NCBI GenBank assembly: GCA_038501625.1
Contig: JAZAYU010000002.1
Coordinates: 17,350,053-17,414,052 of the forward strand
DNA length: 64,000 bases
Source of the DNA: Corbicula japonica
Lineage: Eukaryota; Mollusca; Bivalvia; Venerida; Cyrenidae
Reading direction: 5' to 3'
Under the pieces are notes generated by a model, which saw nothing but the letters and a program-made list of their open reading frames with translations, was not told the origin of the DNA and did not search any database. A program made the position numbers and the translations under genes. Positions 22,721 through 34,231 of the stretch are shown piece after piece; position 1 is the stretch's first letter; the number at the start of each line of letters is the position of its first letter.

Positions 22721-23422
22721 AGGGTCCACTACTCCTTGCACGTTCATCGATAAAAAAAAGAAAATTATCAAAAACTCAATAACGGCAAAATGCCGTTCAA
22801 TGAAACTTTGCCCAAATAATCGTTTTTAGTGTATCTTCATTTTACAAATATAAAGAACAGTTAGAACATTGAAGAAAAAAGCTATACCTAAAAAATCCAT
22901 ATTTTTCTATTTGCATAAACTCACAAAACTAAGCAATACAAAACATTATTTTAAATTCCCGCATGAGTGTAGTGATACTAGCAAGAAAATGTTGTGTATT
23001 TTGTAAAAGAACTTTCAACTAAGAAAAGAGAAATCAGGGTTTGTCACCCGTTTACGCGACTACATTGTAGGAAGCGACCAGAAAATTGAAGGTCAAACAC
23101 ACTTATACTAATATCTCATATAGTTTACATATGTAAGTCAAGAGGACACAAGATATTGCTGTCAGTATCATATTACTCATGTGGGTATTTAAAATGATGT
23201 TTTGTATTGTTTAGTTTTTGTGAATTTATGCAAATAGAAGTTTATGGAATTTTTAGATCACGCAATTTTTCTTCACTGTTCCAACGTGTCTTACCATATG
23301 CAAAATATAGATACATGTACATCAGTACGTTCATTTGTGCAAAGTTTCTTTAAACAGCATTTTGCCGTTGTTGAGATTTTGATAATTTTCTTATTTATCG
23401 ATGAACGTTCAAGGAGGACCCT
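22721..23422. mobile_element. TA-flanked foldback (Tc1/mariner-type) MITE
   Basis: The ends are AGGGTCC and GGACCCT, flanked by TA on both sides (22719-22720, 23423-23424). The long arms mirror each other for about 260 bp: CGTTCATCGATAAA..ACGGCAAAATGCCGTT on the left against GCATTTTGCCG..TTATCGATGAACG on the right, and further in TATTTGCATAAACTCACAAA against TTGTGAATTTATGCAAATAG. The arms are roughly 80-85% alike by eye, so the element is old. No transposase. The short frames at 23244 and 23291 fall inside it. Confidence 0.88.
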
Positions 23423-23729
23423 TAAATGACTTTTTGCAGTGGCTTGTAGTTGCAGAAGAGTCAAGTTATCGCGATAAGTTGGCCAAAGATTCCTGTGGCT
23501 GTATATGTCATAGTCGGGACCAGTCACAAAATAAACCGACCTGTTAGCAACCAACAACAGTATTATTCAGATCATAGGTCATACCACTGTATACATACGC
23601 AAGTTATTGTCAATAATAATGTGTAAATGTAAGAGAGAATACTTAGTATGCTCCAGATGAAAAACAACTCTCAAACAACTATTCAATTAAATTGAATGTT
23701 TGAGCAATGTTTGAGCAAATGTCGCGTTT

Positions 23730-24706
23730 ATAACATAACATAACATAACATAAAATTTATTAAGCATTAAATGGCATTGGCACATTTATAGCCTTTATAC
23801 AAAACAAAATGTTATACCGAAAGTTAACAGATATAGATGATATGATAAATTAAATAAATGATGTGGTAAATAGACATTAAATAAATAAACGCGCAAGTTT
23901 TCCAGAGAAGTGTTACATATGATATACATTCATGTGTTATTTTCGTTGCTTCGTAATTTAAAAGCATGGTATATATATTTCGATAGATTTTCTAATGTTT
24001 TCCTTGATTTAGACGACATTAACGATTCGAGTTTATAGAGATTTGGCCAGTGGCGGTAAAATGGTTTGAAGAAGTTTTGCCGCAAATGTCTATATTTAGG
24101 ACAAACTAATAAAAAATGGTATTCGTCTTCGATTAAGTTACACCGATTACATTTTCTATCTTCTATAGGGGTATTTGTATATCTACCTGTCTCAATTGCT
24201 AAGTGGTGTGACGATAAACGAAATTTTGAGAGTGCGATTCTGTATTTATTAATTTTTATGATATCAAGATATTTTTCAAAAACCAAGTCATATTTGTATA
24301 CGCTGTAAGTAACAAGTCTCCTCGAATTATTAATGTTCGAGTACCATGTTTGTCTATAATATCAATAATTCTTTGTTTAATGAATAAAAAATCAGTTTCA
24401 TATAAATTCTGGTTTTGCCATAGGTAACCTAATCCGCTTTCTTCTAAGATGTTCTTTATTTGAAATGCCCGATTCATTCCGCCATAAATAATGTTATTAT
24501 CAGCATCTCTTTGTAGAATTTCATAAATACTCTTTGATAACGTATTATTTGATTTAACTAGTTTTAACCAATGTTTTATCATATTGAGTTTTCTCTGTAT
24601 TTTCATTGGAAAGCGACCTATTTCACCATAAAGCCCATCAATATTCGTTGAATTTTTAACACATAAAATCTTTCGAATAAATTTACAGTGTAATCGTTCT
24701 ATTTAT
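23730..24706 (-). pseudogene. Non-LTR retrotransposon C-terminal remnant
   Basis: On the minus strand the translation runs through LHCKFIRKILCVKNSTNID and LYGEIGRFPMKIQRKLNMIK (about 24700-24590), a 116-residue piece, and then, after one frame break near 24270, a 118-residue piece with KCNRCNLIEDEYHFLLVCPK (a C-x2-C...H...C zinc motif) found at the C-termini of LINE polyproteins. A CATAA/TTATG pentamer run at 23731-23755 would be the 3' tail. The RT core and endonuclease are absent (5' truncation). The exact LINE clade is not determined. Confidence 0.82.
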
Positions 24707-25250
24707 GCTATGCCTATACGAAAACGATTTTCGGTTATTGATCGTAATTATTTTACACTGTCTGTATTGTGAAACGGATTATCTCGGACATGGCGACTTC
24801 GGTGATTTTCGCTTGAAAATGAGATAATATTTTGCGATTTAAATTTCTGCTGGTGTTTTTATTCTGCTGGATTTATTTCTGCGATTTCATCCAAAGACCG
24901 CAGAAACGCATAAATTTTGCACCCGCAGAAATAACCCGCTATACGGTAATATAGACGTAAAATTGTGGGTTCGAATTCATGTTCCTCCCACTTTTACTTT
25001 TTTATTTTAATTTTTAAATTGCAATTCTCTTACAACTCGCAATGACCTTTTTTTCTGTTTAAACTACATGTGAAGTATTTTATAACTGCTTATAACGTGT
25101 GAATGCGCTAAAGCAAAATGCATTTTAGCATCTAAATTACAAAATTATATAAAAAAAACTATTTAAAAAGGTATTTTTAAACCAGATGGAGGTTCAAATG
25201 AATTCTTACAAGAAAATCCAAATATTTTGAAGTTTTATAAAGTTATGTGT
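24707..25250. other. AT-rich sequence with a lone B-box-like motif
   Basis: GTGGGTTCGAATTC at 24965-24978 resembles a Pol III B box, but no A box is evident. Otherwise nothing recognised. Confidence 0.4.
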
Positions 25251-25252
25251 GT

Positions 25253-25322
25253 TAGGATTCGAACCAGAGACATTCAGATCCGTAGTCCGGCATGTATACC
25301 AATACACCACAACACACTGACG
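25253..25322 (-). repeat. tRNA-like sequence 1 upstream of the cGLR gene
   Basis: On the minus strand: GTGGTGTATTGGTATACATG (A box region), about 30 bp of anticodon-arm-like sequence, then CTCTGGTTCGAATCC (T arm and B box). The acceptor stem does not pair well, so I regard it as a tRNA pseudogene or SINE head. Confidence 0.55.
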
Positions 25323-25545
25323 TGATGAGTGAACAAATATTTCAATTTATTCGCTGGTTATGTACCCGTGTTTTTCCAATGACCTTAACGACAGTTTATG
25401 AGGTGCCAGGTCAATATTGTTAGACTATATCTATCGTATTATTGAACAAAGGTAATTTGGTAATGTTTACATTGGGGTGCTTACATGTCAATGCATTAAT
25501 ATTTTGATCGTTGTTTAATAAAAAGCGTAAAGCTCCCAATACTTG

Positions 25546-25640
25546 TCCCTTTGCGGAGTGGTCTAAGACGCAGTTAATAAAAATACTTTGAAATGCAATA
25601 GTAGCAACGCTGTTATAGGTTGTAGGTTCGAAACATGTTT
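25546..25640 (+). repeat. tRNA-like sequence 2, Leu/Ser type
   Basis: Plus strand: TTTGCGGAGTGGTCTAAGACG (A box of a type II tRNA), an extended AT-rich middle, then TTGTAGGTTCGAAACATG (B box). The spacing is longer than in a normal tRNA. Confidence 0.55.
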
Positions 25641-25740
25641 TTGTTACTTTTTTTACATGTATATACATACAATACTTAAAAAACTGCAATAAAACTTAAA
25701 AAATATAAATCTAAAATATTTTCTTAAAAGACGTGTGTCA

Positions 25741-25822
25741 GTGTGAATCGAACACGTTTGAAAAAGGTAGGCCTATGCCAGCCGGACGCGTAAACCACTG
25801 TGCTATAGAGGCGACGTGATAT
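25741..25822 (-). repeat. tRNA-like sequence 3
   Basis: Minus strand: CGCCTCTATAGCACAGTGGTTTACGCGTCCGGCT, a variable arm, then GTGTTCGATTCACAC (B box with pairing flanks). It looks tRNA-derived and degenerate in the acceptor stem. Confidence 0.55.
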
Positions 25823-25879
25823 ATAGTGGCAAAATAGTATTTTAAGCGCGTAAATTTGCCCGTGTTTACATTCTATTAA

Positions 25880-26056
25880 TTATTGTAAACATCGCCAATT
25901 TAGCTTGGTCGACCAATACTCATTTAAGATCTATATGAGTAAACAAACAAACCACCTCATGTACCAACATTAATCTAACCATTGCAACTTTACTTATCTA
26001 ATCTTGTAAGGTAAACAAACCCTTGACGTATTTTTGCATTTTAAAATCTTTGATAA
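25880..26056 (+). promoter_or_regulatory. Conserved upstream region of the ankyrin-cGLR gene
   Basis: It matches the region before the pseudogene: CATTTAAGATCTATATGAGTAAAC, then TTATCTAATCTTGTAAG and GTAAACAAAC (26011-26020), with the ATG 37 bp later. The forkhead-type motif and its spacing are kept in both copies while surrounding sequence has drifted. No clear TATA box. Confidence 0.52.
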
Positions 26057-28785
26057 ATGACCTGGTTTGTTAGTATAAACTTCAATATGGCCGACTGGGA
26101 AAAAACTTTAAATGATGCGATTTCGACTAACGATATTGTGAAAGTTAAAGACTTACTTGTGCAAGGATCAAAGTTATTAGTTGATGGACATTCATCGTAT
26201 GAAAACGTGATTTCTAAAACACTTTATGAAACGGTAACACTCGGAAACTTAAAAATATCTGAATTGCTGATTAAAGCTGGTGCAAGTGTTCAATACAGAG
26301 GCCCATTTGGACAGTCTGTCCTAAACAGGGCACTGTGCCTAGATGATTCTAAAGTTGAGGAAATCACATTATTATTGATAGAAAATGGCGCCGATATAAA
26401 TCACAAGGGCCAAAGCGGTAATACAGACTTTATGTTGTGTATGACATTGGGAACGATACCATATGCAAATGTCATCACTTTACTTGATTCTGTCGCTGAT
26501 ATTCACGAGGTTGATATCCGTACTGGCGGAAGTTTACTTCATTTGGCAAGTGAGCGAATAGATGATTCCGATAGAGTTCAACTAATTGAAGTACTTCTCA
26601 GAAAAGGTGTTGCAATCAACAGTTTGGATAATAAAGACGATACACCACTTCACCTAATGGCCAGTATTGGTTGTTTTCCATCTGTAAAGTATCTTCTTGA
26701 AAATGGGGCCGATATTAAAAGTCGAAACATGTTAGGTAAATCCGTGCTGCACTCGCTCGCGTATAACAACGAATTAGATGGGTATTGGGAATCACTTAAG
26801 CTCTTAATAGAAAGAGGGGTAGACATTAATGACATTGATTACAAAGGGCGAACTGTTATCCATCTTGCGCTCATGTCGAAAGATACAACGTGCGATGTGT
26901 TAAAAGAAATGCAAAACTATGGAGTACACGTCAACAGAAAAGACTTTTCAGGAAGAAACGAATTGTTTTATGCTGTTGCGGCAATAGATAATGATTATAC
27001 GGAGGAAGATATAGACCGGCGGGTTGATGTCATTGAAATGCTACACCAATGGGATATTGCCATCAACGAAGGGGACGTTTATGGTATAACCCCCTTACAT
27101 ATAGCCACATCACGAAACAAGTTATTTGTACTGGGTATCTTGTTACAGTCAGGAGCCGATGTGACAAAACGCACGAATACTGGTGCCACGCCGTTACACT
27201 GGTCATGCAACTATTACCACATGGCCTATGTGATTATTAGCAAATATTTGAAAAATGATTATTGCATCGATATTCAAGACAACTATGGATCTACACCTTT
27301 GCATTGGGCTATCTGGCATAGAAACATTCCAGTTTTGCAGCTTTTATTGCAAGCAGGAGCAGATATTGACAGACGGATTATCTTGGAGGAACTCCATCAG
27401 ACCTTGCTAACATATTCTATTATGATGACTTCGCTCTTTTGTTGAAATCTTATGAAACTCTTGAACCGCTTGAACTTGATCATGAATTTCAATTAGAGTG
27501 CCATGGAACTGATCCTTTAGTTGCATGTCCTCTTATCAGAGAAGTAAAGTTTGCTGATGAAGAAGTTGACATGACCGAGCATTTGGAACACATAAAAATG
27601 CATGAAAATATGTTGAAGAGATTTATAGACATCACCATAAGTTCGACCAACATGGGATTGTTTTTTAACATCCAGGACAATATTATTGTACAAGAAGAAA
27701 TAAAAAGGTTAATGCAATGTGTAGTAACGAACGTAACCAGGCAAGAACCAATATTTAGATGTGAATTACATTTAGCTGGAAGCATGTTCGAGGGAACAAA
27801 GGTTGGTGTACCTGATGAGTTTGATTATATCTGTTATATTAAAGAATTCGAGAATGCTTTCGTTCCAATTTCATCACCTGATTTTCCGGCAGGTTATGTC
27901 AAACTTAAGTTAAAAGATAAAGCGCTATTACCGAAGTTCTCTTCGTTTGTTACTGACCATGGTTACCTAGATTGCAAACGTTTGTACCGACAGTTTTACG
28001 GTATTTTCAACAGAGAGGTTGAACATATTCTAGAATCACCCGATTCAAAATTTTCAAATTTCGCTTGCTATGAGCTTACGGACGAAATCCTGTATAGCCT
28101 ATCAAGCATCAGTATTCTCTATTATGGTCAGCAAGCAAAACGGTTTGCAGTGAATATTGATATTGTTCCCGCAATTTATGTTGAAAACCTGCAACCTGAA
28201 AAAAAGTGTACAGACCGATTCTTGGAATCAGGAAATAGAGGATTTCGGAAGCAAGTAGCCGTTGTTTTTAAGACACTGGACAGATATTGCATTCAGAATT
28301 TTTCACAGTTGTTTCGTGTTTCCTATGCTAACATGGAACAATCGTTAATTAAGGTTCAACCTGAACATATCAAGAAGGCATACACTATCTTGAAAGCTTT
28401 AAACAACTCACAATATTTGTCATATCCGATTAAAGACAGAGAAGGGGTATTCAAGTCTCCGATTACAAGCTACCGTCTCAAAACCTGCTTTTTGCATGTA
28501 TTGGAAGATGCTTTCCGTACAGGCGACAAAAACCTAAGCGACATCAGAGACTGTGATAATGCCACCGAGAGGAATAATATTACAATATTATGGGCTGACA
28601 AAGTATTGCAAAAATTTGAAAAGTGTGTTCAAGAAAAAAACCTGCCTACGTATTTCGACTCTGCAAAGAACTTGCTGACTCTCGAAGGCTACAGTGGAGG
28701 CTTTAGAGCTGGGGACACTCCTGAACAACCAATGCAACTACTTGGTTATCTAATAAAGTTATTTCAAACGGACGTGACACCATGA
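26057..28785 (+). pseudogene. Ankyrin-repeat cGAS-like receptor (Mab-21 nucleotidyltransferase), one frame break
   Basis: Two frames (26057-27445 and 27439-28785) encode one conceptual protein of about 909 residues. Residues 1-440 hold about ten ankyrin-type units (DDTPLHLMASIG near 194, YGITPLHIATSRN near 342, TGATPLHWSC near 375, YGSTPLHWAIWHRN near 410). The second frame is a Mab-21/cGAS-like domain: GSMFEGTKVGVPDEFDYI gives the GS motif (frame residues 114-115) and acidic E127 and D129; NIDIVP gives D241; FRVSYANMEQS and ITSYRLKTCF form the C-terminal helical part. All three metal-binding positions are present, and I see no cGAS-type zinc ribbon. Such enzymes join nucleotides into cyclic dinucleotides on sensing nucleic acid and signal through STING; that role is family knowledge. 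One base is missing near 27375 compared with the paralogue. No introns. The second Met (26087, AATATGG) has the better start context. It may be an active gene with a base error or polymorphism, or a recent pseudogene. Confidence 0.9.
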
Positions 28786-29849
28786 AAATATTCCTACCGC
28801 GTTATGATAACATGTAAAGGTAGAGCATGCTAACTGATACCGGTAATTAGACCAGTCACCTGGCATACAGGGGAAAATGAATAATGCTTTTAAAGTTTTA
28901 ATAGTTTTATAGTAACAAGATAAACTGAATATTAGGGTATTGTTTGTTATTAAACAACAATTAATTTAATTTGTTCTAATTAACAACAGAAACATGGCGA
29001 ATAAGTGGTGTTAACGGATACCCAATTTGGGATCCGGATATCCGTTGAACGATCCGAACGGATATCCGGATAAAAAACTTTGTTAGTAGTAGTATTGCTG
29101 TCAAATATTAGAGGAATTAAGGTATCACTTACGTTGCATATGGCGAAAACTTGCGAAAATGTCAAAAATGAATTTTGGGAACTCATTGCCACCGAAAGTT
29201 TAGTGAAGAAATGTATTTATTTAAGGATATATTAATGTGTGTATGCTCAGTTAAGTCTTATTCATGTTCTAATTACCAAGCACATACTAAAACAAAAATC
29301 AAAATCAATTTGCATGAGAACTCTGAAATTCATGGGCAATATACCATAATAACTAATACATGAAATAACTACATGTATATGCTGGCCTACAATCAATAGT
29401 GCCAATTCGTCAAAATAATTTTAGGGTTTACAAGAGATTTAAGAAAAACTTACTACCAGTCTTACTTTCGGTTTGACGGTCAAAACATTTTGGTATGCTA
29501 CATAAAATTTCTGACATTTTTTTTAAAGATGACCGCAAAATATTTTACATCAGTGTTTATGCGATATCTGTATCATTTTTCTAGACGTTTCAAACAGCCA
29601 TTACAGAGTTCTTGTGCAAACGGTATTTCCTTTGTGTGTGTGTCTGTTCAATGTGAATAAAGCATTTGTTCAAACAACTTGAGCATCCGAACTTAAATAC
29701 AACCACATGACATTATAATTATTTCCTTTCATTGGTCAGCCGATGGGAATTAATGTCGAGTTTTGAAAAGGTACATCAAAATGAAGCCGAAAAGAGACCC
29801 GGAAGTACGTTTTTCTTGCATCAGATCATTACCTTTGTTATCAGTAGAT
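28786..29849. other. 3' flank of the cGLR gene
   Basis: 28800-28900 resembles the 3' flank of the pseudogene. Beyond the hairpin at 29032 there is nothing recognised; the short frames here are chance. Confidence 0.5.
29032..29071. repeat. Perfect 15 bp hairpin built on GGATATCC
   Basis: ATCCGGATATCCGTT (29032-29046) and AACGGATATCCGGAT (29057-29071) are exact reverse complements with a 10-base loop. Just upstream, GGATACCCAATTTGGGATCC is a second, imperfect palindrome. Perhaps the end of an eroded DNA transposon. Confidence 0.8.
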
Positions 29850-30140
29850 TCTCCATGAACAAACAAGTTCAAGTTATCTTGGTGAAAATATTCCAACCCA
29901 TCCATCGCTTCGTGAAAGCTGCATGCAAAAGCACACAAACATACAAAACATAAAACTATGGCTTATTGCATTTGCAAGCAAAAGGGCAGGTACTCAATGA
30001 TCTTACCGAGACCATAGTCCCTGCAGTTAAATCAGCAAGACCACTTGACAGAGATAACTGATCGCGCTTCTAGGTTCTTTTGCAAGATTTTCCTTATAAA
30101 CCTTCATAAACTCTTAAACCTATGCCGCCGCCGTGAAGCC
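29850..30140 (-). repeat. Retroelement 3' fragment, minus strand
   Basis: On the minus strand, GGTTTAAGAGTTTATGAAGGTTTAT, AAAAGAACCTAGAAGC, GGTCTCGGTAAGATCATTGAG and TTTTGTATGTTTGTGTGCTTTTGCATGC match the end of the RT region and start of the tail of copies 1 and 2. Confidence 0.82.
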
Positions 30141-31069
30141 GCAGTCGTTTTGTTATGCTTACATAGTCGGAGTTCCAATATTTGTTGACTTTCCACAATT
30201 TGATATTTCAAGTTGATTGTTATCGCGTTTTATGCAGGATGAAGTAGTGTTTGAACGTCTCCAGGCAGAATCACCAGATTAAGGACTGAATTAAATATAC
30301 CAATAATTAATGTACCCACGGTTTTCGATGACGATGCCTGCTGAGCATGTGCCGCCGGTTCCACCCACCCTCACTAAACTCGAATCCGTCCACTGGCGAA
30401 CATGTGTTGTCACTGACTGTTCCAATGCTATATATATTTACCGGGGTTGGAATCAATAACTTATATGCATTAAATTAGCATTGTTCGGCCGAATTGGGCT
30501 TTAAATTACCTTTAACATTATTCAAGTTTTCAAAGGAAAAAGACCTGCGATCAAAAAGACAATGCCGCGGGTGGATGGTCAATGAAAAAAAAATTATATG
30601 ATGAAAATGATCCATAGGCTGCGTCACCAATGGAATCAGTCTATTTATCATATCATTAATGAATATGCAATTTCACACATATGCTGATGATAAACTACTG
30701 ATGTTGATAATGTCCCTGATAATACATAAAATGTTTTTATATCAATTCAGTCCTTGAAGTGTTTCATATAACAAAGCTTGACTTTGAACTAAAACGAAAT
30801 AATTTGTTAAATTGATTTGCTGATTGTTTATGTCAAATAAAATTCTTTGTGTATTTAAAATGGCGTTTGTTTATAGTGTTTGTAAAGTATATAGGTATTG
30901 GATGAAACTAATCTTTGACTATACATGAAAGAAATGATATGACAAACACCCCCTGCTCTAAAACACATTAAATCTCCTACCGTTTGCCCCAATCACCCGC
31001 ACTTTGGCTCGGTCTCCCATCTAATAAAGGTTCACATGTATAATTTTTGTGCCAGTGATTTGCTACGGA
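30141..31069. other. Unannotated intergenic sequence
   Basis: AT-rich; no coding signal, RNA gene or repeat recognised. Confidence 0.45.
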
Positions 31070-32284
31070 TAAAAAGGAGTAAAAGCTCGGAGTGGTCAAA
31101 ACAAATGAACAAATTGCTCAAGGTAATTAGCCTTACAGTTACGTACGTTATGTAAAATTGAAAGCGAAAGAAATGTTAAGCTTGATGTTATATTTTGTTA
31201 AATTAATTTAAAATGATGATGTTCAATTACGCAAGCTTAGACATTTAGGAGTAACATACAGAAAAAAATTAGCTGATTGTCTGAGAGTAAGAATTATGAA
31301 ATATATCAAAGAAAGATACTCATTCAATACTATAGTTAACACTTGACGAGCGATCTCCCTTGTAAAAGCACATATACGTACATGTTGTCCAGACTACTGA
31401 TTCAACACAAAACTATTAATATTAAATATTAATGAGAACAGCAAATACTGGAATTGAGTCGTTAACATACATGTTAATGTATGTGACGACATTTTAGATC
31501 TTAGACGTAAATTTTCGCATATGAAGACCAATGAACATGAGCGGCCACGTTTCCATGACCTCAATTTAAATTTTGCAAAATTAATTTTATATTATCCATT
31601 TTGAAGGACCCAAAACAAGAAGCAACTTATCGGGCATTGTATGCTAATGGACAAAAGTCTTGTCCAGTAGGAAGATTGGAACTTTTGCATGCCAATTTTA
31701 GCACATTACTCTACCAGCAGCAGTGGCTCAAATTCTGAAATTCTTTTTCATTGAATGCATTGAAATTTCCTTTTTTTCAAATGATACCAAATTCATGCAG
31801 GTAGAGCAATGTGGAAATTTAGATTTTACACTTTCAAAAGATATTATGGAAAACGATACCGGACAAGGCTTTTGTACATAAGTATATATTCAATGAAGAA
31901 AACGTGGGTTGATTAAACTTTAGTTTTTACGAAAATGTTTAATTTTATATCTACAAAAAAACTCGAAGACAAAAAACTGTTAATTACTTTAAAAACATTA
32001 AAATGACCAAGACAAACGACTACTTTTTTAAAAATTACTGAACATACTTATTTGTTTAACTTGGCAAACGTCTCAAACTCTACGGTATAGACAGTTTGTT
32101 TGTTTGTTATGGTGTATAGGTTAAATCAATAAAATCTAGATGGTACTTGTCAGTTCAAATAGACGACTTAAAAGTTCGAGTTATTTTGACGTCATTACTA
32201 TGTTGCTGAATTAGGAAACAATACAATTATTTTTGAATGCAGAACCAAAGTTTCTAATTATTATTAGTAAAAAAAAGTTTTTAA

Positions 32285-32370
32285 TGATTATAAGCCCAGA
32301 CTGGGAATCAAACAAGTACGGCGACAACGTCTAGCCTCATTACATCGAGCAATCCACCAGTTAAGCTAAA
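32285..32370 (-). repeat. tRNA-like sequence in segment B
   Basis: Minus strand: TTAGCTTAACTGGTGGATTG (A-box-like), then TTGTTTGATTCCC (B-box-like). It is the counterpart of 19118-19200. Confidence 0.55.
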
Positions 32371-32659
32371 ATATGTTTGAAAATAAATGTAGTTTTCATA
32401 AGTTTTAAATTATAGATTGTTAGATAAAGTTAACTGATACGAATATTTTAAAGATAAATATACTTTAACATAAATATCATTATTTTATTTTGTTTCAAAT
32501 TAAATCTTTCCAGGAAGGTGGTTTTGAACATATCAACAAAATTTAATGTAATATACAACATATTATTATTTTTTCACACAGGCCAAAGTATTTCATTTGT
32601 TTTTATTTATGAGATCCTTTACTTTGAGATATTTTAAGATTCTCAAACAGGATACATGT

Positions 32660-32835
32660 ATTTAACTGGCACAATGATAAAAACCGATAAAAAATGAAAC
32701 ATTGAAAGTCACCGAACACGACAAATATGAAAATATTTCAGGCTCGGATTGACTGAGCCTGTTCATGAGCAGAAACACCATTCCGTGAATAGAGGCGTAT
32801 GATCCCCAGATAAAAGAATGGGTTTGCCCTAAACG
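32660..32835 (+). repeat. CCGCCTAGCC-family repeat piece
   Basis: GTCACCGAACACGACAAATATGAAAATATT followed by CAGGCTCGGATTGACTGAGCCTGTTCATGA matches copies at 38510, 45085, 45840 (reverse) and 52180 (reverse). The GGCTCgg..GAGCC part can form a hairpin. Confidence 0.7.
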
Positions 32836-34231
32836 AGAAAACAATGGGCGGAACTAAACAGAATAGGATTTTGAAGGCGATTTGAGAATAGTAATTCTGC
32901 ATATTATAGACAAAGCCAAAACAAAATTTAAAAAGTAAGACGTATATTCTTGGGGTGATTAAGCCATATCCAAATTTATATTTGCAGGGATATTATAACC
33001 ACCCATCTTTAAACTGGCCGAAATGTAAAACAACAGTAACTGTTATTTTAGAAGTGCTGTTAACATAGTACATAGGATAGGTATCCTGCTTAACTACCTT
33101 CAAAGGACGTTACTGATAACAGCACTAATTGATTGTATGGACAGAAATTTTACAGCCGCCACAATGAACAAACAACGCTACTGTGATATTCTAAAAAATG
33201 AAAAAAGGAAAATGAATGACACGCACAGAAGTAAAAGCGCAGTGTTTAAAGGTTGCAGATAAAGGAAAACACAACAGATTACTTTTTTTCAAATTATCCC
33301 CTTTTATTAAAAAACACAATAAAAACCCTCATTTGCCACAACCAAATAAAACCTTTTATACATTTTGTTAAGACAAGTTCCAAAAACACATTATGGTTAT
33401 CAACTTCCTGTAGATAACTGCATAAAACGGAATCAGCAACGAAATGGGAGTTCCCCTTAATATTTTGCGGAAGTTTCTTCTTGTGTTCACTATTTTGACT
33501 AAGTATACATAAACGAAAAAGGTTAATTGTCCTCTTTAAAATGAAGGCCTACTTTCATACAACAATCAATAAATTTAATAGATTGAAAGCGCGAGAGTAT
33601 TCAACCAATTATCATTTTATTATTTAAGAACTCTAATAACTAGTTACAGTATTCGGACACGGTGACGGGTATTTCCCGACAAATCTGACAAGAACTGCTT
33701 TCTATGAATTAAATGTCAGTCCTGAGCCTCAAACAACGTAACTGTTCGTGCTTATTCCAGTGGACTGGTATAAAAGTACTTAATTTTTTAAGTAATCCTG
33801 CTGTCGACAATATAAAAATGAAATGCCATTTTCATGAAAAAAAAATCCAGTTTGGGATACTTTAAGAGCAAACGACCCAATCATAAACATATGCTCTAGG
33901 CATAATCGTTGGCTTTTAAATTAGATTTTAAATTAGATAAACTTTTAATTTGCAAACTTTAAAGTATCATTTGGCAAGAATTGGCCGATAGTCTTTTAAT
34001 AATATTTATTTTTTTATTATAATAAATAATTTTACTAAAAATAGAGTCTACCTTAATTTTGCAAAAATAAGGCAAAAACACTAACAAAAGAGCAAGTGAC
34101 CGAATACTCATATTTTGAGGCAGCAAAGTACCGGATAATAATTTCGCATACTAATAACTTAAATATAATATTTTTTAGTTGCCGTAATAAGTGAAACCAT
34201 GAGTGATTTACACTTAAAATATTTTTAAGTA

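Larger units (their letters stand above)
31070..34070 (+). repeat. Duplicated segment B (partner of 14960-22110)
   Basis: Same order and orientation as segment A but without the BEL element (empty site 32082-32086) and without retroelement copy 2 (empty site 32507-32515). It has its own replacement at 32650-33090, which includes a piece of the CCGCCTAGCC repeat family. Sequence identity looks like roughly 80-90%, so the duplication predates both insertions in A. Confidence 0.88.

Noticed and set aside
24066..24308. 80-residue plus-strand frame
   Set aside because: Antisense shadow of the LINE remnant.
25253..25822. Functional tRNA genes
   Set aside because: A and B boxes are present, but the acceptor stems do not pair and spacing is off, so I list them only as tRNA-like.
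27439..27570. Independent start for the nucleotidyltransferase frame at 27439
   Set aside because: That codon is TTG; the first ATG in the frame is at 27571, and the sequence before it aligns with the continuous protein of the paralogue.
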